A DNA stretch of 64,000 bases from Rhipicephalus microplus (GCF_043290135.1 NW_027464601.1:3828001-3892000), one strand, 5' to 3'. Shown: positions 1-9,511, numbered from the stretch's first letter. The notes: generated by a model not told the origin, from the letters alone. Translations and numbers: made by a program.

Positions 1-124
1 GTTGTCGAAGCGTTCTTGACAAGTTGCAGAACCATCGACAAGTGCTGAGACTAAAAATTGTCACAAGAGATGAGCGAGGCTAGTCGAGAAGTTTTGGCGA
101 CAAGCCAGTGGAGCAGGAGTCCAT
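1..124 (+). repeat. LTR-end/PBS-like direct repeat, copy 1
   Basis: This segment recurs, with about 10 differences, at 1010-1132 in the same orientation, some 1010 bp away. Both copies finish in a block containing TTTTGGCGACAAGCCAGTG, and TGG right after an LTR-like end is how many LTR elements begin a primer-binding site. I read it as the end of an LTR plus its primer site. The copy begins at the first base, so its true left edge may lie outside the window. The tRNA primer is not assigned. Confidence 0.45.
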
Positions 125-194
125 CCCCAATAATAGAATTTCTTCACCGAACTGAACCTGGAGCGAATTCCTCCCCATGGCCCTGGAGAGAAAC

Positions 195-691
195 CTGGTG
201 AGACCTTCGAAAGTCCGAACCGGTTAAAGTGGTATGGGACTCAAAAAAAGAGAATGTGTTTTGCAAGCTGAAACAGGTTCTTAGAAAAAATTTGTTCTCA
301 GGGCACCCGATTTCTTTAAGAAATTTGTCATTCAATGCGACGCGAGTCATCCTGGCATGGAAGCTATTTTGTGCCAGGAAGACAGTGCTGGTAACGAACG
401 GCCAATTTTTATTTAAGTCGAAAACTGAGCTGCAGGAAAGAGGCGTACAGTACCTCTGAAAAGGTATGCACTTGCCTCATGTGGACTGTTCAAGAGCTAG
501 CCTGTTATATCTCCGGTTCGAGGTTTGTGGTGGAAACAGACCACTGTTCTCTAACCTGGTTGAACAACATGGCGCCTAAAAGTGGCCGGTTACTGAGGTG
601 GAGCATCATACTCCAACAGCACAACTTAGACGTTAGCTACAAGAAAGAAAAGCTAAGCGCTAATACAGACGCATTGAGCCGTGCGTTTTAG
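195..691 (+). pseudogene. Ty3/gypsy RT end and RNase H remnant
   Basis: The stretch decodes in shifting frames as the end of a Ty3/gypsy reverse transcriptase followed by RNase H. The N-terminal part (about 229-459) preserves the spacing of the RT-RNase H linker but needs frame changes. From 479 the frame is clean and carries ETDHCSLTWL and a C-terminal DALSR, the standard end of the gypsy RNase H domain. A stop follows at 689-691, where an integrase normally continues, and no integrase is found downstream. RT fingers and palm, protease and gag are also absent. It is therefore a deletion derivative, flanked by the two direct repeats at 1-124 and 1010-1132. It is non-functional. Confidence 0.75.
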
Positions 692-1009
692 TTAGTACCT
701 TCTCCACCTTTCGGTCACTCACTGGTGAGTCGGGACAAAATTTTGTCCTCATCATGGCCTCAGCTGAGCGCTCTCGTCCAGAGTAATCTCAAAGACCCAA
801 CTTTATGTTGTATTCTATTTCAATACGTTATTGTTCGTAATAAGTACGCAACTTGAGTTCTCATTTTAAGAGTATTGTGTGCCACATGTCACTCTTGATG
901 TAGAGGGAATGAAATTCCGATAGACACGTAGCTAAGTATATGTTCTACTATACTTTGTCTAGTGTTCTGTCGGGAAACCGAGGGCACTTGCTCGTGTCAT
1001 TTGCTGTCT
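692..1009 (+). other. probable LTR body of the broken gypsy; no gene
   Basis: This non-coding stretch lies between the RNase H stop and the second direct repeat, which is where the 3' LTR of the remnant would sit. It contains a perfect 16-bp palindrome, GGACAAAATTTTGTCC, at 733-748. No second full copy exists in the window, so LTR status is inferred from position only. Confidence 0.35.
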
Positions 1010-1132
1010 GTTGTCGAAGCGTTCTTGACAAGTTGCAGGACCATCGACAAGTGCTGAGACTAAAAATTGTCAGGAGAGACGAACGAAGCTAGTCGACAAG
1101 TTTTGGCGACAAGCCAGTGAAGCGGGGATCCA
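1010..1132 (+). repeat. LTR-end/PBS-like direct repeat, copy 2
   Basis: Second copy of the repeat at 1-124, sharing the TTGTCGAAGCGTTCTTGACAA start and the GGCGACAAGCCAGTG block. The sequence after the block differs from that after copy 1. That fits a second element leader following the LTR, that is, two tandem elements sharing an LTR, one of them deleted. Confidence 0.45.
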
Positions 1133-1785
1133 CTTCACTGGCTCTCGACCCTTCGAGTCTCTATACCTGTCAGCCCCAGTGCCGAATAAGTAACGCCCCT
1201 GCTTCTATGTTGCCCCTAAATCTGCTGCAACTCACCAACATCTTGTCCGCTCGTCTGTCAGCTCTGCGCAGAAGCAGTCGCGAGCTTTGTAACACATACG
1301 CTACCAAACAGCCAGTGACCTTGGCAGTGGCGAGTTCCGGAGCAGGGGCACCTTCGGGACTGTGTTGGCGTCGCGCCTCGTAACAAGGCACAATTTTTGC
1401 CACCCAGCTCTGTTCGACTCAAATTTTTATTTATTTAACTTTACCGCGTCCAAAGACTCGGTCGATGTCAAATCTTGAAAGGGTTGGAGCACAATTAACA
1501 GTCGAATGACAGCGTTTAGTCATGTTGAGCTCTACAATATGGGCGAAATAATGTCGATATTGGAGTAAATGTCCTGCATTTTATTACACTCCTTAATCTC
1601 GCCCATTGGACGTTTTGTAGCTCCATCCAGGCGAAGAAAGCAATCCATTCTCATAAAGAAAACAGTTTTGAGGGGACTGATGGCACCATTCCTTTACGTC
1701 CATCAGAAAACTTTAAAAGTGATACCGTTAAAACTGTCGCTTCACTGAAATCTTGGTGTCGGCGTCAGGATTGATGTCGGGCGAA
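1133..1785. other. no supported gene
   Basis: A short open frame (1117-1383, plus strand) follows the second repeat, in the position where a retroelement leader or gag would start. It shows no zinc knuckle, capsid-like pattern or other recognisable motif. Nothing else is seen up to the AT-rich triplet repeat at 1786. Confidence 0.4.
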
Positions 1786-1817
1786 TTATTATTATAATAA
1801 TATTATTATTATTTGCA
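1784..1817. repeat. (ATT/AAT)n microsatellite, likely LINE tail
   Basis: Imperfect ATT/AAT triplets run from about 1784 to 1817. On the minus strand they lie downstream of the I-clade LINE reading toward lower coordinates. I-type elements are known to end in TAA repeats, so this is the likely 3' end of that LINE, after a T-rich 3' untranslated region of about 150-250 bp. Confidence 0.5.
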
Positions 1818-1935
1818 TACACAGATACACAACGACACAGAGGAAAGATTGAGAGAGCAACTGACAACTGCCAGCTTGAGGGGCACATAGCCATTTCATT
1901 TTTTCGGGAGAAGGGAAGAAACAGAGAAAACAAAA

Positions 1936-3351
1936 TTAAGAGGGGAGAAAGAGGAAATAAGATGATGAAGGATAAAAATGACGAAGTCCTTGTTGAGTAT
2001 GAGTAAAAAATATAAATAAAAAAATAAAAGGAAGAAAAAAATAGACCATTTTTAAACGGGTGGCTAGTTCTGTTTGGTTCATAAATGTAAGGAGATCTCG
2101 GTGGGCCTGGTGACGTCGGGAAGCTCTAGCACTCGGAAAGAGGTAGTCTTCTAGAGTCGCACACTTAAGTCCAAGGAATTTATATTCCTTAATCAACACA
2201 TACCGCTGCGTAGCAAATGTGGGACAGTGCACTATGAGATGCACAAGTTTTTCGCAGGAGCCACAAGCTGCGCACAACGGGCTGTGCACACACCCTTGAC
2301 GGTGTAATCGTTCACGCACCAGCACAGAGCCCACTCTTAGTTTGTACAACAGCACTCGGGAAATACGAGGCAAGCCACGGCCATGAACACGGGGCGGAAA
2401 CAATCCATCCGCCAAACACTGGTCTGGGTACTGCTTCAGGAGGGGTCGGCGTATAAGCAGACGAGCGTTGTCAATCATACATAGAATTGCCTGGCAGTCA
2501 CAACCATCAAGGTTGCATGACGAACCAAGGAGATCCGCTTCTTCATTTCCCGTAATACCCACGTGCGAATGTACCCACTGTGCAGATAGGCATACCCCAC
2601 GTGACAGAGAGTTGTTAATGGATTCCACGATGCTTCTCAGAATTGGGCTGTCGGCCTTCTTGCTGGTGAGTCGGTTAAGGGCACCACTAGAGTCGGTAAG
2701 GATGACAACCTTCGATGCTGGTAACCCTTCTTCTACGTATTTAAGGGCGACATTATTCGCGGCTAGCTCGGGCGTCACCGACGATGAGGGGTGCGGTATT
2801 TCAAACAACCGCCTGATATCAGTTGAAGGGCAGAAGAAAGCTCCAGAAGCGCTCAGGCCATCGTTGCGTACACATGCGTCCGTAAATACTTTTGCATAGT
2901 CTTCGAAGTTTTCAAATAAGTGTGAAAGGGCTAATTGGTATCGTTTCGAAACAGGCTGGTCAAACTTTTTGCGTAGTCCTGGAATTGACAGGTGGGTATA
3001 CAAGGCACATGGTCTGTGCTCTGTCGATGTTGGCAACTCAATCTTTTCGACGGAATTGCCTGTATAGTCATTGAACGAAGCCGCCAGTTTACCCATCCGA
3101 GAAAGTGGGCGTTGTAACAGCCTGTTAAGGAGTGCCTTGCCATGTGGGGCTTGGTTCGAACGCTCAATTTGATGTAGTGCTCTCTGGTCAGCTTGCATCC
3201 TTAGCGGAAATTGGTGTGCTTCAGTCAGTAGTGGGATATTTTGCGCTTCACGAAGTAAGGCAATCAGTACTCGAAGGGTAACACGATGATCCCGTTCCAG
3301 CTGAGACATTAAAGCAGGCGTGACATTCAAGACTGGCAAAGCATACATCAC
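1936..3351 (-). pseudogene. LINE ORF2 C-terminus: RNase H and CCHC finger
   Basis: One open frame of 471 codons encodes the end of the I-clade ORF2. Residues about 1-130 are the RT thumb/linker. RNase H follows at about 155-280: VFTDAC with Asp158, TPELAA with Glu195, VILTDSS with Asp220, and WVHSHVGITGNEEADLL supplying the last acidic residue. The four RNase H catalytic acids are therefore present. A zinc finger of the form C-x2-C-x7-H-x4-C sits at residues 360-376. The protein probably ends near residue 430, and the last 40 hydrophobic residues look like read-through into the 3' region. The upstream RT is broken, so this is the tail of a dead ORF2 despite its open frame. Confidence 0.8.
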
Positions 3352-4960
3352 GCAAGAGAGTACAGCTGATTGGTAAACCTGTAGCGCCTTCCTCTGATCA
3401 ATGCCCTCAGCCCTAGCAGTCTAGGCGGCTACATACTTGAACAGGGACAGTGATTTTCGCCTCAAAGTTTTACCAGCAGGGCACCAAGAAAGGCGATCAT
3501 CAATCATTAAACCCAGGTAGCGATGTTGGTGTACCTACTGTATCGGTGTGTATCTGAGGTAAAGCCTGCTAAGGCTTCGAAGAGCGCGTTGCCTTGGATG
3601 ATACGTGATTGCAGCTGACTTCGCAGGTGAAACCTGCAGGCCAACTTCCACCAAGTATTCTGAAGTTGCATTCAGAGCTCACTGCAGTATACCACGAAGA
3701 CATGGACCATGGTGTGACGAACCACTGACCCAGACTGCGATGTCATCAGCATAAATCGCTATGCCTATAGGAAAGTCACATTCTTGCGGTAATCGCTGTG
3801 GAAGTCCAGCAAGTACGCTGTTAAAGAGAAGCGGTGACAAGACGCTGCCTTGCGGGACGCCACTTTAACAGCGTGAGGTTGACTCTGTACTTCTCCAACG
3901 CGCACTTTCATTCTGCGCCCAGGTAAAAAATCGTGGAGAAAGTGTCACAGACGACCTGAAATTCCTCCATTCATCAGTGCACAAATAATCTCCTTTTGTG
4001 GTACCAAGTCAAACGCTTGCTGTATGTCGAGAAATGGAACATACGCTGAATGTCTGTTTGCCCGAGCAGATTCAAGCGATCGTACAAGGTCTCCTATGCT
4101 GTCGAGAACTGAACGGTGGCGACGAAATCCGCTCATGACATCAGGGAAGAAAGTGAGCTCCTGTAATCTGGCACCCAGATGAAACAGGACCATACGTTGC
4201 AACAGCTTCGTAACATTAGAAGTTAGTGATATTGGCTGGTATGACTTCAGGAGTTGTGCAGGGTGAGGAGGCTTTAAAATTGGCTTCACCACAGACGATT
4301 TCCATTCAGAAAGAATCAGACTCGTTTGCCACACTTGTTGTATTCATCCAGGATACATTTATGAAACACCTCATCAATGTTTCACAAGGCTTGGTACGTA
4401 ACACCATCTTCGCCTGGGGCAGTGCGATGGTAACAGAGGCTAGGTGCATGACGCAGCTCGGCCAGGGTAAATTCTGCCCAATACATGTCACATGGAGGTC
4501 CATATACAATTGTTACTGAACAATGACTGCCGTTGTCTTTGACATAGGACAGGTGAAAATATTGGCAAAATCTTCCGCAAGAAATTTCAGAGACCATCCA
4601 GTCGTGATGCACAATGCTGTAGTTGGGTTGTTGCAGACCTCAGCTCTTCGGAGAGCCTTCAATATGTGCCATACACTCCCAGAACTACTCGCCATATGCA
4701 ACGAGCTACACATGCGGCCCAGATTCTTCGACGAAGTTGTTTTGTCTGCCACCTCACTGCTGCATCTAAGCGGTTAGAAAGTGTCCAATGAGTACTTCTT
4801 TTGGAATGTTGTGTCCTCCTGTAAGCACGTCGTCGATAAGCACGTAGTCTCAAGAGCTTTAGGTCAGGGTTTGGCTTTTCTATGCTTCGCAGTCGTCGTA
4901 CTGTAGCTTGCTGCAGACATTCACTCAGTAGTTTGAGCAGTTTATCGTGTGATGGCGCCC
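3352..4960 (-). pseudogene. LINE ORF2 reverse transcriptase, frameshifted
   Basis: Fragments in several minus-strand frames line up as an RT. TAPGEDGVTY (about 4382-4410) is the fingers entry motif. The block 3945-4334 carries a YQPISLTSNVTKLLQRMV segment, a SGFRRHRSVLDS segment and LDIQQAFD with the first catalytic Asp. YADD is at 3742-3753, followed by a VLGSVK-type region. At least four frame breaks separate the blocks. The order, and the continuity with the endonuclease on one side and RNase H on the other, fit one ORF2. It is non-functional. Confidence 0.75.
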
Positions 4961-4966
4961 CCGCAA

Positions 4967-5527
4967 TCAGCTGATGGAACTTGTCCCAATTTTCACTGTG
5001 TATGCAGCACTCTGGCTTCTAGGAAAATTAGCTTGAACCAGCCAAATGGGCAGATGATCTGAACCCCATGGGTGAGCTTCGCCTGACCAAGTAAGACGCA
5101 CATCTCTCGTTGATATGGCAAGATTATTGGTGGATTGTTTTTTTCCTCTGCCGACAAATGTGAATGAGCCGTCATTAAGGGTTCGCAGATCATGTTTAAC
5201 AATAATCTCATTAATTTCCACTCAACGATTGTCTTGTGGGCGACAACACCAACGACGATGATGGGCATTGAAATCTCCACACAGCAGAAATGACGAGCTA
5301 CACCGAGATAGCAGGCACTCCAGCAGTGTGATGTCCGAAGATTGCGTTGGCCGAAAATATATGCTTGCCACAGTCGTAGTTGTGTTCTTGAGATTATTAG
5401 CAACTGTTTCACATTCAAAGTCGGCGTCGCAGAGGTCACTTGCGTCGATCACTGTGAAATGACCATCAGATCATACGTACAATTACGCTTTCGAAGCATT
5501 TCGTGGATGCCTGGTGTCTGTACCCTG
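4967..5527 (-). pseudogene. LINE ORF2 endonuclease, C-terminal part
   Basis: An APE-type endonuclease remnant, the enzyme that nicks target DNA for target-primed reverse transcription. Visible signatures are FLLCGDFNAHHRRW (about 5240-5290) and WGSDHLPI (about 5060-5085), holding the catalytic Asp-Asn and Ser-Asp-His triplets. Two frames are needed. The N-terminal part lies on the far side of the gypsy insertion, at 9512-9740, and the two halves read on from one another across the insertion. This shows the LINE was already in place when the gypsy arrived. Confidence 0.8.
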
Positions 5528-5690
5528 TGTGATGACGTTTATTCGAGCCGAGAAGTCGCAGCGAGGTCGCAACGGAAAGTGGGCGTACGGCAAGTCTGGC
5601 AGAGGCGGCACAAACTCTCGCGCAAGCAGAGCACGGGCTTTTTGTTGTCTTCCGAAGGCGCATACGCGTTGGTGCGTATGCTCCACTACA
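5528..5690 (-). repeat. 3' LTR of the RT-less gypsy (163 bp)
   Basis: Appears identical to 9349-9511 over 163 bp. Plus-strand ends are TGTGATGACG and CTCCACTACA. It is adjacent to the target duplication CCTG at 5524-5527. On the element's own strand the base run before it is CCCGGGGGTAT (5691-5701), a possible short polypurine primer. Confidence 0.95.
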
Positions 5691-5725
5691 ATACCCCCGG
5701 GATGAAGGGTAGCCATCCTGGCGAC

Positions 5726-8020
5726 TCAGGGAGTAGGCACAATGATGGGGTCGTAGTAGGGCTTGAGACGGTCGACGTGTACGGTCTCGCGTCCTCGACG
5801 GCGCAAATCTGGTGATTGTGTTAACGGCTCAATGATGTAATTCACCGGGGAGGTCGCGTCAATGATACGGTACGGACCATGGTACCGGGCCAGAAGTTTG
5901 GAAGATAGGCCAGGAACGTGCGGGGGCACCCAAAGCCACACAAGGGAGCCAGCACGAAATGTAGGAGCTATGCGGTGAGCGTCGTCGTGTCGAGTCTTTT
6001 GTAGACCTTGAGCCTCACTTGTCAGAGACCGAGCCAACTGACGGCAGTCTTCAGCGTATCTGGCGACTTCCGAAAGCGGGGAGCACTCAGATGCATCAGG
6101 GCGGTACGGTAGTATAGTGTCAAGGGGGTGGGAAGGTTCGCGGCCGTACAATAGAAAGAACGGAGAAAAACCGGTAGTCGCTTGCGTCGCGGTGTTATAA
6201 GCGAAGGTAACAAAGGGCAATACAGCGTCCCAGTTAGTGTGGTCGGAGGAGGTGTACATCCTCAGCATGTCGCCAAGTGTGCGGTTGAACCGCTCAGTAA
6301 GACCATTTGTCTGTGGATGGTATGCGGTAGATTTCCGGTGGATAATGTTGCATTCAGCGAGGATAGCTTGGATGACCTCCGACAGGAACACTCGACCCCT
6401 ATCACTGAGTAATTCCCGCGGAGCACCATGGCGTAGAATGAAGCTGCGGAGAATGAAGAGTGCAACTTCGTGGGCGGTCGCTGCCGGTAGAGCTGCAGTC
6501 TCAGCGTAGCGTGTCAGATGATCGACTCCGACAATAATCCACCGGTTTCCAGAGCTACTATATGGGAGTGGGCCATAGAGGTCTATACCCACGCGGTCGA
6601 ATGGGCGAGCCGGGCACGGCAGCGGCTGTAACATGCCGGTAAGGTGCCGCGGAGGTGTTTTGTTCTGTTGGCAAGTGGTGCAAGACTGAATGTATTTCTG
6701 CACAAAACGATACATTCCTCGCCAGTAATAGCGTTGGCGCAGCCGTTCGTAGGTTTTCAGGACACCTGCGTGAGCACTTTGGGGATCTGCATGGAAATTC
6801 ATGCAGATGTCAGAGCGCATATGAGTTGGGACAGCAAGGAGCCACTTCCGACCACCAGGCGTGTAGTTGCGGCGGTACAGAATGTTGTCACGTAAGGAAA
6901 AGTGGGCTGCTTGCCGGCGTACCGCTCTCGTGGAAGGGACAGAAGATGGATCGGTAAGGTAGTCGACTAACAAGGCAAGGTATGGGTCTTTACGCTGCTC
7001 CGAAAGCATGTCATCTACTTGCTCCGTAATGACGCGGCGCTCTTCGGCAGAAACGCGGTAAGGACGCTGTCGGAGAGGCGAATGTGAGCCGGTGTCAATA
7101 GTATGAGTGACAGTCGTGGTGCGGCCCAAAGCAGGTTTCTGAAAGTCGAAAGAAGAGCGAAACTTGTTAAGGAGAGCAACAAGTTGGCTGCGATGCGAGG
7201 GGGGAAGGTCTGCGTCAATAGCATCGTCGAAGGCTGGTGAGCTTGATGGCTCAGACGCCTGAGTGATTGCGGCAATCTGACATGGCGTTTCGTCGGGAAG
7301 AATAATATCATTGATATGGTCGACAGGTTGCACATATCCTAACGTTTCACCACGAAGCAAGCCAATGGGGTAGTTGCAGTGGTTGGTAACCAGCATTACG
7401 GTTAAACCAGACGCAATCGTAAGAACGGCAAATGGGAGCACGATGCCCTTGCGTTCAGTAAAAACAGGGGATGGCGTAAATACCACCGTGGCGTCAGGTT
7501 GCGCCACACATGAAAGGCTAATAGGGACTGAAGCTTCCGGAGGCAAGGTGATGTCGTCGTCAGCGATGAGTTTGCAGAGCAGTGGTGAATGGTCGGGCGA
7601 TGGAAACTCACAATTTGGCACTAGGGACACTTCCGCACGGCAACAATCGATGATAGCTTCATGACCTGATAAGAAATCCCAACCCAGGATGAGGTCATGA
7701 GAGCAAGATGGTAGTACGAAAAATTGGACGATGTACAAAACGTCTTGGATGACGACGCGCGCCGTACACACAGACGAGGGCTGAATGCGTTGCGCGCTAG
7801 CCGTGGACAGCACGATGCCACAGAGAGATGTGGTCACTTTCTTCAGTTTGCGACAAAATTTTGCGTTCATCACAGAAACGGCGGCCCCAGTATCAATTAA
7901 CGCTTGTGTGGCGACTCCCTCAACATTGACATCAACAACATTTCGCGGCGAAAATGGAGGCCTTGATAATTGCGCAGAAGTTGCAGTTCTTGCCTCTGGA
8001 ACTGCACTGATTAGTTTCCC
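5726..8020 (-). CDS. pol: Pol: protease and integrase, lacking RT
   Basis: The frame is open from the slippery site at 8014-8020 to the stop at 5726-5728, about 763 codons, with no internal stop. The protease comes first, with active site LIDTGAAVSV at 7883-7900. The pol linker then reaches the usual RT entry (HTIDTGSHSPLRQRPYRVSA, about 7045-7105). It jumps from VDDMLS straight to EQRKDPYLALL at about 6995-7006, so the RT palm with its YxDD and most or all of the RNase H are gone. Integrase is complete: an H-H-C-C zinc module ending CTTCQQNK, the catalytic triad in GIDLYGP, LSDRGRVF and NGLTERFNRT, and a C-terminal GPY module (RYHGPYRI). Compared with the relative at 22962-28018, about 1.25 kb is missing, and the frame is preserved. 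Confidence 0.9.
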   Translation of the reverse strand, partial: GKLISAVPEARTATSAQLSRPPFSPRNVVDVNVEGVATQALIDTGAAVSVMNAKFCRKLKKVTTSLCGIVLSTASAQRIQPSSVCTARVVIQDVLYIVQFFVLPSCSHDLILGWDFLSGHEAIIDCCRAEVSLVPNCEFPSPDHSPLLCKLIADDDITLPPEASVPISLSCVAQPDATVVFTPSPVFTERKGIVLPFAVLTIASGLTVMLVTNHCNYPIGLLRGETLGYVQPVDHINDIILPDETPCQIAAITQASEPSSSPAFDDAIDADLPPSHRSQLVALLNKFRSSFDFQKPALGRTTTVTHTIDTGSHSPLRQRPYRVSAEERRVITEQVDDMLSEQRKDPYLALLVDYLTDPSSVPSTRAVRRQAAHFSLRDNILYRRNYTPGGRKWLLAVPTHMRSDICMNFHADPQSAHAGVLKTYERLRQRYYWRGMYRFVQKYIQSCTTCQQNKTPPRHLTGMLQPLPCPARPFDRVGIDLYGPLPYSSSGNRWIIVGVDHLTRYAETAALPAATAHEVALFILRSFILRHGAPRELLSDRGRVFLSEVIQAILAECNIIHRKSTAYHPQTNGLTERFNRTLGDMLRMYTSSDHTNWDAVLPFVTFAYNTATQATTGFSPFFLLYGREPSHPLDTILPYRPDASECSPLSEVARYAEDCRQLARSLTSEAQGLQKTRHDDAHRIAPTFRAGSLVWLWVPPHVPGLSSKLLARYHGPYRIIDATSPVNYIIEPLTQSPDLRRRGRETVHVDRLKPYYDPIIVPTP
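6993..7008 (-). other. in-frame RT/RNase H deletion junction
   Basis: On the minus strand, the end of the pre-RT linker (VDDMLS) is joined directly to the post-RNase H linker (EQRKDP). The related gypsy has KMLDKG at about 25364-25381 and EQRRDP at about 26627-26644 flanking its RT and RNase H, so the equivalent missing segment is about 1.25 kb. There is no stop and no frame change at the joint. Confidence 0.85.
7982..8020 (-). promoter_or_regulatory. -1 programmed frameshift signal, gag to pol
   Basis: On the minus strand the gag frame ends G GGA AAC TAA. The slippery heptamer GGGAAAC is 8014-8020 and the gag stop is 8011-8013. Seven bases separate it from a perfect 8-bp stem, TGCAGTTC (8006-7999) pairing with GAACTGCA (7989-7982), around a 9-base loop. 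Slipping back one base enters the open pol frame with no stop. Heptamer type, spacing and stem match known -1 frameshift sites; GGGAAAC is used by some retroviruses at gag-pro. Efficiency is unknown, and a pseudoknot was not assessed. Confidence 0.88.
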
Positions 8021-9270
8021 TCCTCAGGAGGTGGTCTACGACGCATAGGAGATGGTGATCGGCGACGAGGAGATGGGAAACGAGAAGTTGATGGGCGACG
8101 ATCCGAGTCAGAGTGCCTCTGTTCGTATGCAGACGAGGTGGCCTGCTGCGACGCATAGGTAGGAGTTCCAAAGGAGGCGTACGCAGGTGTGGGACGGCGG
8201 CGGCAGTAGCGTGCAATGTGGCCAGCGATGCCACACGCGAAGCAGATAGGACGGTTGTCATGGGTGCGCCACTCATTAGATTGACGGAAAAAGCGAGGTG
8301 AGGGCCTGTAAACCGGTGGCGCTGCCGGAGGAGTTGGAGCCGATAAGGCGACTGGATGCGGTGGGGGCCGCGCGACCACAGCTGCGTAGCTGAGAGGTGA
8401 AGGCGGCGCAGTTGGTGCGTAGCCAGCAGTTGAGAGATCAGATGGCACCGAAGTGCACGGGTAAGAGGCCGGAACTGTAGAGAGTGCATTGCAAATTTCA
8501 GTGCGTATGGCCTGCTGCATATTCGAAGGGAGGCTTGTCGTGGGCGCGTCACTATGCGGCAGCAGGGAAAGCTGTCGGGCGACTTCCTCCCTGATGAAGT
8601 CTTTAATCTGGTTCGACAGAGTTCCTTGGTGAACGTTGCCATTGGCGAGTGCGACGGCCGAGATGGAATCTGGTGATAGAACACTCTGTCGGGCGATGGA
8701 ACGCTGACGACGCAATTCATCGAAGCTCTGGCACAGGCTTACGAGGACCGCCACCGTGGTCGGGCTCTTCGCCAGCAACATCTGGAATGCGCCATCCTCG
8801 ATGCCTTTGAGAATATGTCGAATTTTCTCTTCTTCAGGCATGGATGAGTTAACACGCCTGCAGAGGTCGAGCAAATCCTCAATATAGCTAGTAAAGGTCT
8901 CACCAGGTTGCTGGGCTCGGTGGCGCAGACGCTGGTCAGCGCGGAGCTTGCGGACCTCTGGTCGGCCGAACGCTTCGGTGACGAGGGTCTTGAAGGTGGA
9001 CCAACTGGCGATGGCGGTTTCGCGGTTGGTGAACCATAGCTTGGCGACGTCAGCCAAGTAAAAGATGACATAGGCAAGCTTGGAGTCGTTGTCCCATTTG
9101 TTGCTGGCACTCACGCGTTCGTACAAGGAGAGCCAGTCTTCGACGTCTTGCTCACCACTGCCGCTGAAGATTGGTGGGTCCCGCTGACGGGTAGCACCGG
9201 GGCAGGTCGACGGGGCAGCCGATGGTGCTGGCTGGGCTGGGACGGGCTGGTGGGCGACTGCGTCAGTCAT
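8011..9270 (-). CDS. gag: Gag of the RT-less gypsy
   Basis: Open frame of 419 codons from the ATG at 9270-9268. The frame is open eight codons further upstream, but this ATG matches the MTD start of the related gag at 23198. Gag packages element RNA and forms the particle. The N-terminal half carries a retrotransposon capsid pattern: DPPIFSGSGEQDVEDWLSLY, then LAYVIFYLADVAKLWF and a TFKTLVTEAFG block. A proline-rich linker leads to one zinc knuckle, CFACGIAGHIARYC (C-x2-C-x4-H-x4-C), at about 8205-8250. A basic Arg/Ser-rich tail ends at the TAA directly behind the slippery site. No stop or frameshift is seen, so the protein could still be made. Confidence 0.9.
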   Translation of the reverse strand: MTDAVAHQPVPAQPAPSAAPSTCPGATRQRDPPIFSGSGEQDVEDWLSLYERVSASNKWDNDSKLAYVIFYLADVAKLWFTNRETAIASWSTFKTLVTEAFGRPEVRKLRADQRLRHRAQQPGETFTSYIEDLLDLCRRVNSSMPEEEKIRHILKGIEDGAFQMLLAKSPTTVAVLVSLCQSFDELRRQRSIARQSVLSPDSISAVALANGNVHQGTLSNQIKDFIREEVARQLSLLPHSDAPTTSLPSNMQQAIRTEICNALSTVPASYPCTSVPSDLSTAGYAPTAPPSPLSYAAVVARPPPHPVALSAPTPPAAPPVYRPSPRFFRQSNEWRTHDNRPICFACGIAGHIARYCRRRPTPAYASFGTPTYASQQATSSAYEQRHSDSDRRPSTSRFPSPRRRSPSPMRRRPPPEEGN

Positions 9271-9328
9271 GTTTCGCGGTAGTCTTTCAGGCAACTTGCG
9301 AGAGCGGAGCTCCAGGTCTTCTTGGGGA

Positions 9329-9346
9329 TCTCAGCACCCTCCACCA
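9329..9346 (-). other. primer-binding site of the RT-less gypsy
   Basis: Two bases inside the 5' LTR (9349-9511), the minus strand reads TGGTGGAGGGTGCTGAGA. The second gypsy has TGGTGGAAGGTGCGGGG in the same place (23116-23132), so TGGTGGARGGTGC is a shared primer site starting with the expected TGG. The tRNA is not assigned. Confidence 0.7.
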
Positions 9347-9348
9347 AA

Positions 9349-9511
9349 TGTGATGACGTTTATTCGAGCCGAGAAGTCGCAGCGAGGTCGCAACGGAAAG
9401 TGGGCGTACGGCAAGTCTGGCAGAGGCGGCACAAACTCTCGCGCAAGCAGAGCACGGGCTTTTTGTTGTCTTCCGAAGGCGCATACGCGTTGGTGCGTAT
9501 GCTCCACTACA
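9349..9511 (-). repeat. 5' LTR of the RT-less gypsy (163 bp)
   Basis: Appears identical to 5528-5690. Followed at 9512-9515 by CCTG, the second half of the target duplication. Confidence 0.95.

Larger units (their letters stand above)
5528..9511 (-). mobile_element. Ty3/gypsy element, identical LTRs, RT deleted
   Basis: A 3984-bp LTR retrotransposon on the minus strand. Its 163-bp LTRs (5528-5690 and 9349-9511) look identical base for base and begin TG and end CA. They are flanked by a 4-bp target duplication CCTG (5524-5527 and 9512-9515). Gag is open, pol is open through protease and integrase, and a -1 frameshift signal joins them. The RT and most or all of the RNase H are missing by an in-frame deletion near 6995-7006. 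By family knowledge, identical LTRs mean recent insertion. Autonomous movement is impossible without RT, so either RT came in trans or the deletion arose during the last reverse transcription. Confidence 0.92.

Noticed and set aside
2468..2899. 143-codon plus-strand frame
   Set aside because: Antisense to the LINE RNase H, which has all catalytic motifs on the minus strand.
7932..8720. 262-codon minus-strand frame overlapping gag
   Set aside because: Shadow of gag in another phase: Arg/His/Leu/Pro-biased, no gypsy motif. The true pol entry uses the third phase through the slippery site.
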